Source: Wandonia haliotis
GTDB taxonomy: Bacteria; Bacteroidota; Bacteroidia; Flavobacteriales_D; Crocinitomicaceae
Assembly: GCF_039523435.1 (NCBI RefSeq)
Contig: NZ_BAAAFH010000003.1
Location: 868,001 to 932,000 of the forward strand
Direction of reading: 5' to 3'
DNA: 64,000 bases
The number at the start of each line of letters is the position of its first letter. Within the stretch, counting starts at the first letter, position 1. A program made the translations under genes and the position numbers. The notes under the pieces were generated by a model that saw nothing but the letters and a program-made list of their open reading frames with translations, was not told the origin of the DNA and did not search any database. Below, in pieces: positions 34,507 through 45,320 of the stretch.

Positions 34507-36108
34507 TTAGTATTTGCTTTGTTTCAAATCATGAAGAATGAGGAGCATTTGAAGGCTTGTATGGCTGATAAGTCCATTGACCAGAATTAGCCAAGAGACA
34601 TGTTTGTTTTCTATGTCATTGTTATTGAGTAAATGCGCAACTTTGGTGATAAGAGCCTCATTTTGAGATTCAATTTCATTCCTTAGGTTACTCAGGGACA
34701 ACTCCTGGTAAGCGTCGTCATCAAGTAGCTTTTGAATCCTTCCAAGTAGTTGGTTGTGTTCCTCACAAAGTTCTCTGAAGACTTTAATCGCTCCCGGAGT
34801 TGAGCTGTTTGTTAACTCCGTAATTTCTTCGTGAATAGACCAAAGTGTTTTGGAAACCTGACTAAGTTGAAGCGATATTGAAATCGTCTGATGGATTTTG
34901 CTTTTTTCCGGTGCATCCAGTTCCCCATGTCTGATATTGGAACCGAATACAGAAATAGCTGATTGAAGATTCTTCAGGTCCTCAAAGCGTTGTTCAGGTG
35001 CCTTTTGATTTTGTCGCTTTTCATTGAGTAATGACTCAGCAAAGCTTACAGTTTCCTGATACAAATGTTCTGTTTCGAGGTGGAGAGCTTTCATGCCGGC
35101 TTCCGGTAAATCTACAGACACGTTGTTGATGTATCGGGTTACTTTTGTTTCTTTATTAGGAAACCATTTGATTAATTTTTTGGCTAACAGACCTATAAAT
35201 GGGAAGAACAGTACAACTCCGACTAAATTGAACAGGGTATGGAATAAAGCAATGTCAATGACATTTGAGTGATCCGTTGTTCCATCTATTATGTGTATCA
35301 GACGGGTAAAAACGGGGAGAAAAAGAATAGCAATAATTCCGGTTCCTATGTTAAAAATAACATGACTGGCGGCAACCTGCTTTTTTATAGCGACGCCACC
35401 AATAGCTCCTAGCAGAACGGTTATGGTTGTCCCAATATTTGCTCCGATCACCATTGAAGCACCTTCATCAAAGTGAATGATCCCTGAATTAAGGGCTGTA
35501 AGAATGATGGCGAGTGTTGCTGAACTTGATTGCATAATGGCAGTGAGGAGGAATCCGAGTAGGATGTAAAACCAGAGTCCATAATGGGGTAAAGTGGATA
35601 AGTCAATTGTTGACGTGTAATTCTCCAGTGCAATTTTCATGTAATCCAACCCCATGAACAGAAAGCCTAGTCCAACGAAGAGCTTACTAAATCCTGAATA
35701 GCGTACGGATTTACTCAGAAATATTAATCCCAGACCTCCGATTCCGATCAGGGGTAGGGCTATTCCTTCAATATCTATTTTAAATCCGAGTGTGGCAACA
35801 ATCCATCCTGTAAATGTCGTCCCCAGATTTGTTCCCATAATGACACCAATCGCATTTTGCATACTCATGATACCGGCACCCACAAATGCTAAAGTCATCA
35901 AAGAAACGGCAGAACTACTTTGTAAAATTGCCGTAGAAGTCATCCCCGTAAAAATGGATCTGATCTTTCCGGTTGTACTGGTTTTAATAAAGCGCTTGAA
36001 AGTTTTCCCCGAAAGAAGTTTAATAGATTCTTCCAGTAAGAACATACCGAACATGAAGATTCCCAGCCCGGCCAAAAACTTCCATATATCGAAATTTTCA
36101 AACACCAT
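34507..36108 (-). CDS. Na+/phosphate cotransporter family protein with PhoU-like tail
   Basis: A 533-residue protein of the NptA/PF02690 type. Two inverted membrane repeats each carry the QSSSA motif: AILQSSSAVSL near residue 60 and AIMQSSSATLA near residue 190. The membrane part ends around residue 315. The last 200 residues are soluble and helical (LHLETEHLYQETVSFAESLL), resembling the PhoU-like domain often fused to this transporter. Role: sodium-driven phosphate movement at the inner membrane. It is a single gene with a 124-bp gap before the SUMF1-fold gene. Confidence 0.9.
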   Translation of the reverse strand: MVFENFDIWKFLAGLGIFMFGMFLLEESIKLLSGKTFKRFIKTSTTGKIRSIFTGMTSTAILQSSSAVSLMTLAFVGAGIMSMQNAIGVIMGTNLGTTFTGWIVATLGFKIDIEGIALPLIGIGGLGLIFLSKSVRYSGFSKLFVGLGFLFMGLDYMKIALENYTSTIDLSTLPHYGLWFYILLGFLLTAIMQSSSATLAIILTALNSGIIHFDEGASMVIGANIGTTITVLLGAIGGVAIKKQVAASHVIFNIGTGIIAILFLPVFTRLIHIIDGTTDHSNVIDIALFHTLFNLVGVVLFFPFIGLLAKKLIKWFPNKETKVTRYINNVSVDLPEAGMKALHLETEHLYQETVSFAESLLNEKRQNQKAPEQRFEDLKNLQSAISVFGSNIRHGELDAPEKSKIHQTISISLQLSQVSKTLWSIHEEITELTNSSTPGAIKVFRELCEEHNQLLGRIQKLLDDDAYQELSLSNLRNEIESQNEALITKVAHLLNNNDIENKHVSWLILVNGLISHTSLQMLLILHDLKQSKY

Positions 36109-36142
36109 TAGCCAATATACCTAAAATATGTTTTCGATGAAA

Positions 36143-38083
36143 CTAGCCTTCCAGTTCAGATAGCTCTTCAAGAGCCTCTTCCCATTGTTGCATGGTTTCG
36201 TCGAGTTCCTTTTTACGGGAATCAAAGAAGGAGAGACTTTTTTCGGTTTCTTCAGCATTTGAATAATCAAGTTCAGCCATCTTTTGATTGAGAGCAGCGA
36301 TTTCCTTTTCCAGTTCGGATATACGTTCTTCGGACTTCTTTACTAGATTTTGTAATCTGTTCTTTCTTCGTTTAAGTTCTTTTTGTTCTTCAAATGAGAG
36401 AGGTACAGATTCTTCCTTTTCAACAGGAGGAGCAACTGCAGTTGGTTGCGGCTGTTCAACCGTTTCTTCGGTTCCTTTGTTCAATTTGTATTGAAGATAT
36501 TCCTTTACAAGGAAATGGTGAATTTTAAGTGTTTTGTTCTGGATGTCCCAAATCCGGTTAGTAAGACCTTCCAGGAATTCACGGTCGTGAGATACGACAA
36601 TAAAAGTCCCTTCATAGCTTTTTAAGGCATCTTTCAGTACTTCCTTACTCTGTATGTCAAGATGGTTTGTAGGCTCATCAAGAATTAATAAATTGGACGG
36701 GCTCAGGAGTAGTGTACAAAGTGCCAGGCGAGTACGCTCTCCTCCAGAAAGTACACCAACTTGTTTATCAATATCTTCTCCGCTAAATAAAAACGCGCCC
36801 AGAATGCTTCGCAGGTCCTTTCTGATTTCACCTGTAGCAATTTCGTCTACGGTTTCAAAAACAGTTTTGTTTTTGTCAAGACTCTCTGCCTGATTTTGGG
36901 CAAAGTAAGTAATCGTTACATTGTGACCGTATTTTACTTCTCCATCTCCTTCAATGGTTTTCATAATACGTTTTAGCAACGTAGATTTTCCGACACCATT
37001 TGGTCCCAATAACGCAATTTTTTCACCTCGTCCGACAGTAATAGAAATATCCTTTAAAATGGTCTTGTTGTCGTATGTTTTACCTACCTGATCCAGTTCG
37101 AGAACCCATTTTCCTGGTTGGACGCTCAAAGGAAAACGAATTTTCATTTTTGCTACCGCATCCGATTCAACTTCTATACGTTCTGTCTTTTCCAGTTTCT
37201 TAATCAAACTTTGGGCAAAAGCAGCTTTATTAGCTTTCGCCCTGTATTTATCAATTAACTCTTCGGTTCTTTTAATCTCTTTATCCTGATTCTTCTGAGC
37301 TTCTTTTAACCGTGTAATTTCCTCTGCCCGGGCTTCTTTATATTTAGAGTAAGCATAAGGGAAATCAAGAATTTTGCCCCCTGAAATCTCAAGGGTACGT
37401 TTGGTAACATTATCAAGGAACAGTCTGTCGTGCGAAATAACAATAATAGCTCCAGGGAACGTTTTCAGATATTCTTCCAGCCAGGCAATAGAAACAATGT
37501 CCAGGTGGTTTGTAGGTTCATCAAGAAGAAGTACACCGGGGTTATTGACAAGAATTCTTGCCAGTTCAGCTCTCATTTTCCATCCGCCGGAGAATGTATT
37601 CAGTTCACGCGAAAAATCCTCGTCCGTGAAGCCTAAACCTTTTAATGCCGCAGTAATTTTTTCTTCCCATTTCCATCCGTCAATGTGCTTGAAACGATCA
37701 TTTAGTAAGTTCAAATCATCCAGAAGTTGCAAATAACTATCACTTTCATAATCCGTACGGGTAACCAGTTGATGATTAATTTCATCCAATCTGGACTGAA
37801 TAGTGTTTAACTCTTCATTAGAGAACTTAAGGAAATCATAAACAGATTGGTTTGAATCAATTTCAATATCCTGAGTCAGGAAACCGACAGTGAGATCTTT
37901 GGGTTTGTGAACCGCTCCTTCGGAAGGACGGTTCCACCCGGCAATAAGCTTCATCAAAGTTGATTTTCCAGCTCCGTTTTTTCCTACTAATCCAATTCTG
38001 TCATTCGGATTAATTTGCAGGCTTACATCTTTAAAAAGATACCCCTGAGGAAGAAAAACACTGAGTTGTTGCAAATTTACCAT
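36143..38083 (-). CDS. ABC-F family ATPase (Uup/EttA-like ribosome-associated)
   Basis: A 646-residue soluble protein with two ABC ATPase domains and no membrane region. The first has GKNGAGKSTLMKLIAG and signature FSGGWKMRAELARIL; the second has GPNGVGKSTLLKRI and LSGGERTRLALC; both have LLDEPTNHLDI/LILDEPTNHLDI. The inter-domain linker (about 240-310) is highly charged (KAQKNQDKEIKRTEELI), as in translation factors of this class. The C-terminus is a coiled coil (ELKRRKNRLQNLVKKSEERI), as in Uup. Start at ATG 38083 (MVNLQQLSVF); the longer frame extends 19 codons without similarity. Confidence 0.92.
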   Translation of the reverse strand: MVNLQQLSVFLPQGYLFKDVSLQINPNDRIGLVGKNGAGKSTLMKLIAGWNRPSEGAVHKPKDLTVGFLTQDIEIDSNQSVYDFLKFSNEELNTIQSRLDEINHQLVTRTDYESDSYLQLLDDLNLLNDRFKHIDGWKWEEKITAALKGLGFTDEDFSRELNTFSGGWKMRAELARILVNNPGVLLLDEPTNHLDIVSIAWLEEYLKTFPGAIIVISHDRLFLDNVTKRTLEISGGKILDFPYAYSKYKEARAEEITRLKEAQKNQDKEIKRTEELIDKYRAKANKAAFAQSLIKKLEKTERIEVESDAVAKMKIRFPLSVQPGKWVLELDQVGKTYDNKTILKDISITVGRGEKIALLGPNGVGKSTLLKRIMKTIEGDGEVKYGHNVTITYFAQNQAESLDKNKTVFETVDEIATGEIRKDLRSILGAFLFSGEDIDKQVGVLSGGERTRLALCTLLLSPSNLLILDEPTNHLDIQSKEVLKDALKSYEGTFIVVSHDREFLEGLTNRIWDIQNKTLKIHHFLVKEYLQYKLNKGTEETVEQPQPTAVAPPVEKEESVPLSFEEQKELKRRKNRLQNLVKKSEERISELEKEIAALNQKMAELDYSNAEETEKSLSFFDSRKKELDETMQQWEEALEELSELEG

Positions 38084-38115
38084 GATCGTGCTGTCTGTTT
38101 TTTGTGCAAAGAAAC

Positions 38116-38147
38116 GAAAAAACCCCGATACTATCTGCACCGGGGTA
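38116..38147 (-). terminator. Terminator after the GldM paralogue
   Basis: On the - strand, a 6-bp stem (ACCCCG / CGGGGT) with a 13-base loop is followed by a T run. It lies 15 bp after the GldM-like stop. Confidence 0.8.
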
Positions 38148-38161
38148 ATGAGGTGAAGTTG

Positions 38162-39865
38162 TTATTTGATGGTGAGTACTGATGATACTCGTGCGATATG
38201 ATTGTGTGAATCTTTGTAATAACAAGTAATTTTAATGCTAGAGCCTTGACGAAGTTGACTAAGGTATCGTTGAGCTTCGCGTGTAATGCTAGCTCCCTCA
38301 ACTTTGAGTGAACGTGGTGCGACCGGATTGTTGAGTTCATAGCGTACTGGTGTAAAATCTGAGGTTAACGGAATGGATTCGTCATATTTTACAAATAATC
38401 GGTTTTGCGCCAGAAGTTCATTTTTTGTTATTTCCTGATCTCTTTTTATACCTCCTACAAATAGATCGGGAGTTGGTTTTCTTCGTACCTGGTATTCATA
38501 TACTGCCAGTTGACTACTTTTTCCATTTTCATCTATTCCTACAATAGCGATTTCAGCTGTTCTTCCGGGACCTGGGAGGGCAATATATGTCCCATCGGAT
38601 GATTTACTCAGTGTTACATTGGATCGGGAGACCAGTTTATAATTAGCATAGCCTGATGTGGCTCCCGTTAATAAATTGTCATAACTGCGGTATAGTATTT
38701 GCATTTGAGGTTGTGAGATAGCACCTCCCGGTGAACCAACATAGTAGGGGAGGTGCCAGCTTTGTGTTGCCCATTGTCCATTTTTATTTTGAATACTTAT
38801 AGTTCCACTCAGGGTATCTGCTCCACTTTTTTGTGGTGTGAGATTGAAAAGACCTTTTCCGTCTTTATACGCATGATCTTGAAGATTTACTATTTCTCTT
38901 GTCATGGGATCTGTATATGAGACGCGCGGAATTTTATAGGAATCATAGGCAGCCATGAGCACTTGTACGTTGAGTGTATCTCCCGGATTGATATAGCTTT
39001 TTCCGTATGCGAGCGGCATAATTTTATTAAATGAGTACTGACCATTACCGATTTTGTTTCTGATATGTGCCAGTGCTTCTGCCTCTGCATTTAAGAACTC
39101 GGTTTGTAAACTGGATAATTGTGCTATGGCAGCGACGATAGGTGCGTGGTCAAATGTAGCTCCTACCCAGTGCACATTGTCTATATCATGTACTTTTCGA
39201 TATTCCTTTTTGGAGAGTTGATTGAACAATTGACGGATTAGTAAGGTATCATCCGGATTTGACTTTGAAAAATCACCCGGAGCTGAAGATGAAAAGCTGA
39301 ATGACAGATTTGATTGGGGAAGTGTATAGGTACCTAATAATTCAGTTATTGTGTTTCTGAATTGGATGAGTCGTTTCCAAACTTCCATCCCTTCACCGGT
39401 GGGATGTTTTATATCTGTATTTTCACCGATAAGAATTCGCATCGGGTCATCATATTTATCTTTTGCTTTTATGAGAGATAAGTCAAGTAAGTATGGGACA
39501 GTTTGATCATTTTTGACAACTTCATTTTTGTCTTCACCACATTCTTCAAGAAGTCGTATTTTAAGTTGATCAATGTACAGGATGTTTTCCTCGGTAGCTG
39601 AACGAATCTCTTTTGCTATAGTAAACCATAATTCAGCTGATTTAGCACGGAGAGGATCAGAAGTATCGGAGGTGACTTCCTTTAAACTGTCAAAAGAGTA
39701 GTTTCCTTTTTTTCTTACGGCTTGATTAGCTTCCTGTACATTATTGTCAATTGATACGAAGGCTTCAATTATTTCTTTTGATACGTTAAGTGCAAGAAGT
39801 GCGGTAAGCACCAGGTACATCATACCGATCATTTTCTGTCTTGGGGTTTCTTTTGCTCCTGCCAT
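38162..39865 (-). CDS. GldM paralogue (second T9SS motor periplasmic subunit-like protein)
   Basis: A 567-residue protein whose first 35 residues are nearly the same as GldM (MAGAKETPRQKMIGMMYLVL), including Arg9 and the single membrane helix, followed by periplasmic Ig-like domains with clear but diverged similarity to GldM (compare ILYRSYDNLLTGATSGYANY with VLYRGYPNKVMGAASGYPDY). ATG 39865 is chosen by this alignment; the longer frame runs back through the gldN terminator. GldL-GldM form the proton-powered motor of the T9SS; this protein keeps the motor-interface residues, so it may replace or mix with GldM. It lies behind gldN and a strong terminator. A second GldM at this position is not part of the standard gldKLMN layout I know. 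Confidence 0.88.
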   Translation of the reverse strand: MAGAKETPRQKMIGMMYLVLTALLALNVSKEIIEAFVSIDNNVQEANQAVRKKGNYSFDSLKEVTSDTSDPLRAKSAELWFTIAKEIRSATEENILYIDQLKIRLLEECGEDKNEVVKNDQTVPYLLDLSLIKAKDKYDDPMRILIGENTDIKHPTGEGMEVWKRLIQFRNTITELLGTYTLPQSNLSFSFSSSAPGDFSKSNPDDTLLIRQLFNQLSKKEYRKVHDIDNVHWVGATFDHAPIVAAIAQLSSLQTEFLNAEAEALAHIRNKIGNGQYSFNKIMPLAYGKSYINPGDTLNVQVLMAAYDSYKIPRVSYTDPMTREIVNLQDHAYKDGKGLFNLTPQKSGADTLSGTISIQNKNGQWATQSWHLPYYVGSPGGAISQPQMQILYRSYDNLLTGATSGYANYKLVSRSNVTLSKSSDGTYIALPGPGRTAEIAIVGIDENGKSSQLAVYEYQVRRKPTPDLFVGGIKRDQEITKNELLAQNRLFVKYDESIPLTSDFTPVRYELNNPVAPRSLKVEGASITREAQRYLSQLRQGSSIKITCYYKDSHNHIARVSSVLTIK

Positions 39866-39920
39866 GATATTTTGATTTTGGTTCATCATGGGAATGCAGG
39901 ATTGGGGGAATAGTAACAAA

Positions 39921-39956
39921 AAAAAAACTCCGCTCATACCTGAACGGAGTTTTTTT
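39921..39956. terminator. Strong terminator between gldN and the GldM paralogue
   Basis: A perfect 12-bp stem (aaaaaaactccg / cggagttttttt) with a 12-base loop lies 18 bp after the gldN stop. Only 55 bp separate it from the paralogue's start and I see no promoter in that space, so the paralogue may depend on read-through. Confidence 0.9.
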
Positions 39957-39974
39957 AATTCATATTGAGTAGGA

Positions 39975-40973
39975 CTAGAAGTCCCAAACATCATGTTCGA
40001 TTATGCGCATGTTTTCAGTAATTCGCTGAGATTCATACAAAGCATCTATACCGGCTTTATACGTTTCTACTTTTCTGTCATAGACATTACTCTCTTTGTA
40101 GATGGTCGAATTGAACTGTCGTTTCCAAAACAGGTCATCAAAGGAGAACCATTGAGCATCATTATGTGTATTGAAAACAAAGTAATTGTTGAACACAAAT
40201 CTACATTGAGGAAAGTATAACCAGAAAAGCTCTTTCATTCCGGAAATAGAACCTGTATTAGGATCCGTATCATAAGTTACAGGACACAATCCAAGAATTC
40301 GAACATCCATTACAGATCTTTCTTTATCAAAGAACCAGTCTTCTTTTACTCGGTATTGAACAACATCCTTAGAAAGAACCCAGTTCGTATCACGTGGAGG
40401 ATATACATAGTTCCCATTTATATCCAATGAGTCGTCCCCATATATATCAACCAACGGAAGATCTGATTCAGGCCCAAGTGTCCCTAAATAATAGAACAAT
40501 TGGTCTCTAAACAAACTATCTGTATAATAGTTCTTTCCGGGAGGAGGAACAATCGGATACTTGAATGAATCACCATCCTTTATGAAAAAAGCCAATGGAT
40601 TGTACGGTGAATAGACCGTAAGATCTCCATTAAGAACGTGAGTTTTAATTACCGTCCAAAGTGACCATCTTGTTGCGTGACGGACCCAGTTATTATCTGC
40701 ATCATACTCATCAAATGGAAAGTACATGGAATGGTTAATCTTCTCACGCATGTCAATTGCTCTCCACACACGATTTGACCAAATCACATCCGCTTCTCTT
40801 ACATGCTCGTAAGGAATCATTCTTTTCGTTGGAATGTGTTGTTGGATATAAACCCCGTCGATTACGTTTGGCGAAGGATTATTGATAGGTCCTCCGTTGA
40901 TGTCTACTTGCGCAAACATCAAACTTCCCGCCATAACCGATACCACACTTGCAATTAAACTTTTCATACGCAT
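39975..40973 (-). CDS. gldN: T9SS/gliding protein GldN (PorN)
   Basis: A 332-residue periplasmic protein with a signal peptide (about 1-22, ending GSLMFAQ). The family pattern is clear: VYIQQHIPTKRMIPYEHVRE, DVIWSNRVWRAIDMREKINH, YFPFDEYD, RWSLWTVIKTH and the later LFWLYFPQCRFVFNNYFVFN. In T9SS, GldN/PorN joins GldK/PorK to form rings anchored to the outer membrane and in contact with the GldM motor stalk. Two possible starts (ATG 40973 and ATG 40967) differ by two codons. It follows gldM by 10 bp and ends the operon at a strong terminator. Confidence 0.94.
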   Translation of the reverse strand: MRMKSLIASVVSVMAGSLMFAQVDINGGPINNPSPNVIDGVYIQQHIPTKRMIPYEHVREADVIWSNRVWRAIDMREKINHSMYFPFDEYDADNNWVRHATRWSLWTVIKTHVLNGDLTVYSPYNPLAFFIKDGDSFKYPIVPPPGKNYYTDSLFRDQLFYYLGTLGPESDLPLVDIYGDDSLDINGNYVYPPRDTNWVLSKDVVQYRVKEDWFFDKERSVMDVRILGLCPVTYDTDPNTGSISGMKELFWLYFPQCRFVFNNYFVFNTHNDAQWFSFDDLFWKRQFNSTIYKESNVYDRKVETYKAGIDALYESQRITENMRIIEHDVWDF

Positions 40974-40983
40974 TCGTTTTTTA

Positions 40984-42705
<1,722 letters not shown>

Positions 42706-42780
42706 GTTTAATTAACTTTTTGGTTATTTAAATTAGTTAATGAAATATTACCTACGCTAATTAAGGATATATCCTTATTA

Positions 42781-43599
42781 TTAGTCGCGAGTAATAGTCA
42801 TGGCTTTCAACATATTACCATATACCTGGTTAAGGCTTGTCAAGTTTTTGCTCAACAATTCCATATTCTCTTTGTACAACTTAGTATCTTCAACCGAAGC
42901 AGAAAGGTTAGCCATCATGTCTGCTACCTGACCCTGGAATTTCTCAGTTGCTTCAAGGTGTTGTGTTGAACCTTTCAATTGTAGCTCATAAACATTGTTA
43001 AGAGCAGCTAGATTCTTAGATACTTTCTGCATTTGTTCACCAAATGATTGTCCCTCTTCTGTTCCTGATGTTAGACCCATCAATGATTCCGAAGCACGTT
43101 CATACGAGTGAGATAGTTTTTTCACTTGCTCTGAAGCTGATGATAAGCTGTCTACGTATGAATCTGTAGCAGCAGCAGCACTTGTTACACCTTTAAGTTG
43201 TGCAGCATTTTCTCCAAGTGTGCGCATTCCATCACCTAATCTTTCCAATAAGGCACTGTCAATTTTTGCATCTTCGAGTAATTTGTCTAGTTCTTCAGTA
43301 ATACCTGTGCCACCACCTCTTGAGTGACCTCCTCGTGCGGGTAATGCATCGTGATCGTGATCTTCATCATGACCTAATGCTAATTCCGGGTAAACAAGTG
43401 TCCAGTCCGGATCTTCATGAATCGGCTCAAATGCCGAGAAAATAAAGATAAGTGCTTCTGTTGACAGACCTGCAACAAGCATAACTCCTGCTCCCGGCCA
43501 GTGCATAATTTTAAACATCGCTCCGATAATAACTACCGCTGCACCAAATCCGTACAATTTCGCCATAAAGGCTTTCCACGCTTTACTTCCTGGTTTCAT
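42781..43599 (-). CDS. gldL: T9SS/gliding motor protein GldL (PorL)
   Basis: A 272-residue inner-membrane protein. Two helices lie at about residues 15-33 (GFGAAVVIIGAMFKIMHW) and 37-57 (AGVMLVAGLSTEALIFIFSA). Glu48 in helix 2 and Lys30 in helix 1 match the charged residues implicated in proton flow through GldL-GldM. The C-terminal two-thirds is cytoplasmic, with a His/Asp-rich stretch (GHDEDHDHDALPARGG, residues 76-91) and a helical region (LEKL/ALLERLGDGMRTLGENAA). It starts 69 bp after gldK. Confidence 0.96.
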   Translation of the reverse strand: MKPGSKAWKAFMAKLYGFGAAVVIIGAMFKIMHWPGAGVMLVAGLSTEALIFIFSAFEPIHEDPDWTLVYPELALGHDEDHDHDALPARGGHSRGGGTGITEELDKLLEDAKIDSALLERLGDGMRTLGENAAQLKGVTSAAAATDSYVDSLSSASEQVKKLSHSYERASESLMGLTSGTEEGQSFGEQMQKVSKNLAALNNVYELQLKGSTQHLEATEKFQGQVADMMANLSASVEDTKLYKENMELLSKNLTSLNQVYGNMLKAMTITRD

Positions 43600-43668
43600 A
43601 GTTTCCTTGCTTTTTTTTGGTTTTTAACTTAATTAACTAACTATTTGGTTTTTGATTTGTTTACGTAA

Positions 43669-45213
43669 TTATTGTAACTGAATATCACTTTTCAGTTCTT
43701 CTCCACCTTCTTTTGTGAAGTCACGTCCTCCACGACCAAGGTGTGTCATAACGTTTCTGAATCCTACATACGATTTTGCTGTATCCTGGTATTCATAAGT
43801 ACGTGTACCAGTCTGCATGTAGTATCCGATATCTTTCCATGATCCTCCACGAATAACTTTTCTTTTCATGGCTGGTGGATCCCAGTCCATAGCATCATAA
43901 CGGTATTCAGTGTTTAGATCGTGAGAGAATTCATACATTGATTCATCGTATGCTGTTTCACACCATTCGGCAACGTTTCCGGCCATACAGTATAGTCCCC
44001 AACCATTCGGGTTGTAAGAGTATGCTTTAACAGTGTGGAAACCTCCGTCGTCAAAGTATCTTCCTCGCATTGGTTTGAAGTTTCCAAGGAAACATCCTGA
44101 TGCGTTTCTAATATAAGGACCACCCCATGGATATTGTGATTGATCAAGATCTCCTCTCGCACCTCTTTCCCATTCAGCTTCTGTAGGAAGTCGGAAATCG
44201 TTGACGAAAATATCACCCATAGAGATCAACCAGTTATTTAAAAGTTGTGTTCTCCATACACTGAATGCTCTTGCCTGAACCCAGGTAATACCGACAACAG
44301 GGTAGTTGTCATAAGCTGGATGCCAGAAGTACATATTTGTCATTGGGTCATGGAAAGAGTATGTAAAGTCACGCACCCAACAAAGTGTATCCGGGTAGAC
44401 ATTTATCACTTCGTTAATGATGAATCGTTGACGGTTAGCATGACCTCTAATCGCATTGTTTTGACCAATTTTGTTGAACCAACCGAAATCTGAGTCTTCT
44501 CCCTGAGGTTCCTCTGTAAACGGGTGAGGAGGAGTATTTAACTCGCGGTGTTCATCTGCAAGTTTGTTTCCATCTTTATCATAACCATTCGGAGTAATTT
44601 CAACACGACCTCTTCGGGCAGCTTCTCTAAGATTAATCCAGTAGTATCTGAATTTTAGCTTACGCGTATCAATTTCTCTTCTTTTGTAGAATCTTTCGTT
44701 AGTCGGATAATACATATCTGCTAAAAGAGGAACTAACTCCGGATCTGAATAATCCAGTCGTCTATCCCAGTTCAGATTAAAGAATTCTCTGTTTATAGCG
44801 CGATCAGACGCATCGTATTCAACATACTCAAGAGCTCCTTCGTCAAAATACTCATCCGAATAGTTGATCCAATCGCTTGCCATGTCATCATCTTCGATTG
44901 TCTCGTAGATTTTTTCACGGGCGATAGAGTCTCTTACCCAATAAACAAACTGACGGTACTCATTGTTCGTAATTTCAGTCTGGTCCATATAGAACGCCTG
45001 AACTGAAACTGTTTTTGTACGTGTCTGGTGAAGAAAAGGAACATCCTGATCGTTTTGTCCCATCTGGAACGAACCTGCAGGAACGTAAATCATACCAAGA
45101 GGAATCTCCGGATGGTAAGGACCTCTCCCCTGCACACCAATCAAGTGTCCTGTTCGTGTAGAGCACGAGTACAAAAACACTGCGACTAAACCTAATAACA
45201 CTAGTTTTCTCAT
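43669..45213 (-). CDS. gldK: T9SS/gliding outer-membrane lipoprotein GldK (PorK)
   Basis: A 514-residue lipoprotein: lipobox at residues 14-17 (LYSC, Cys17), then an FGE/SUMF1-fold domain (GMIYVPAGSFQMGQ, FYMDQTEITNNEYRQFV, RLPTEAEWERGARG, GLYCMAGNVAEWCE, VIRGGSWKDIG, YVGFRNVM). The catalytic cysteine pair of true formylglycine enzymes is absent, as is normal for GldK, which is structural. It forms the outer-membrane-linked ring of the T9SS with GldN. It comes 107 bp after porP and leads the gldKLMN run. Confidence 0.96.
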   Translation of the reverse strand: MRKLVLLGLVAVFLYSCSTRTGHLIGVQGRGPYHPEIPLGMIYVPAGSFQMGQNDQDVPFLHQTRTKTVSVQAFYMDQTEITNNEYRQFVYWVRDSIAREKIYETIEDDDMASDWINYSDEYFDEGALEYVEYDASDRAINREFFNLNWDRRLDYSDPELVPLLADMYYPTNERFYKRREIDTRKLKFRYYWINLREAARRGRVEITPNGYDKDGNKLADEHRELNTPPHPFTEEPQGEDSDFGWFNKIGQNNAIRGHANRQRFIINEVINVYPDTLCWVRDFTYSFHDPMTNMYFWHPAYDNYPVVGITWVQARAFSVWRTQLLNNWLISMGDIFVNDFRLPTEAEWERGARGDLDQSQYPWGGPYIRNASGCFLGNFKPMRGRYFDDGGFHTVKAYSYNPNGWGLYCMAGNVAEWCETAYDESMYEFSHDLNTEYRYDAMDWDPPAMKRKVIRGGSWKDIGYYMQTGTRTYEYQDTAKSYVGFRNVMTHLGRGGRDFTKEGGEELKSDIQLQ

Positions 45214-45320
45214 TCTACCTCAATTTAAATTCCGGTCAACTTTAACTTTCTACAGGATCAATTTCTTTAGTTATAACGGAATTTCCTTTTATTTGGTTAC
45301 AATTTTCCTTTAACTTTTTT

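Noticed and set aside
39866..39994. 43-residue N-terminal extension of the GldM paralogue
   Set aside because: It would run through the gldN terminator and the gldN 3' end; alignment with GldM fixes the start at 39865.
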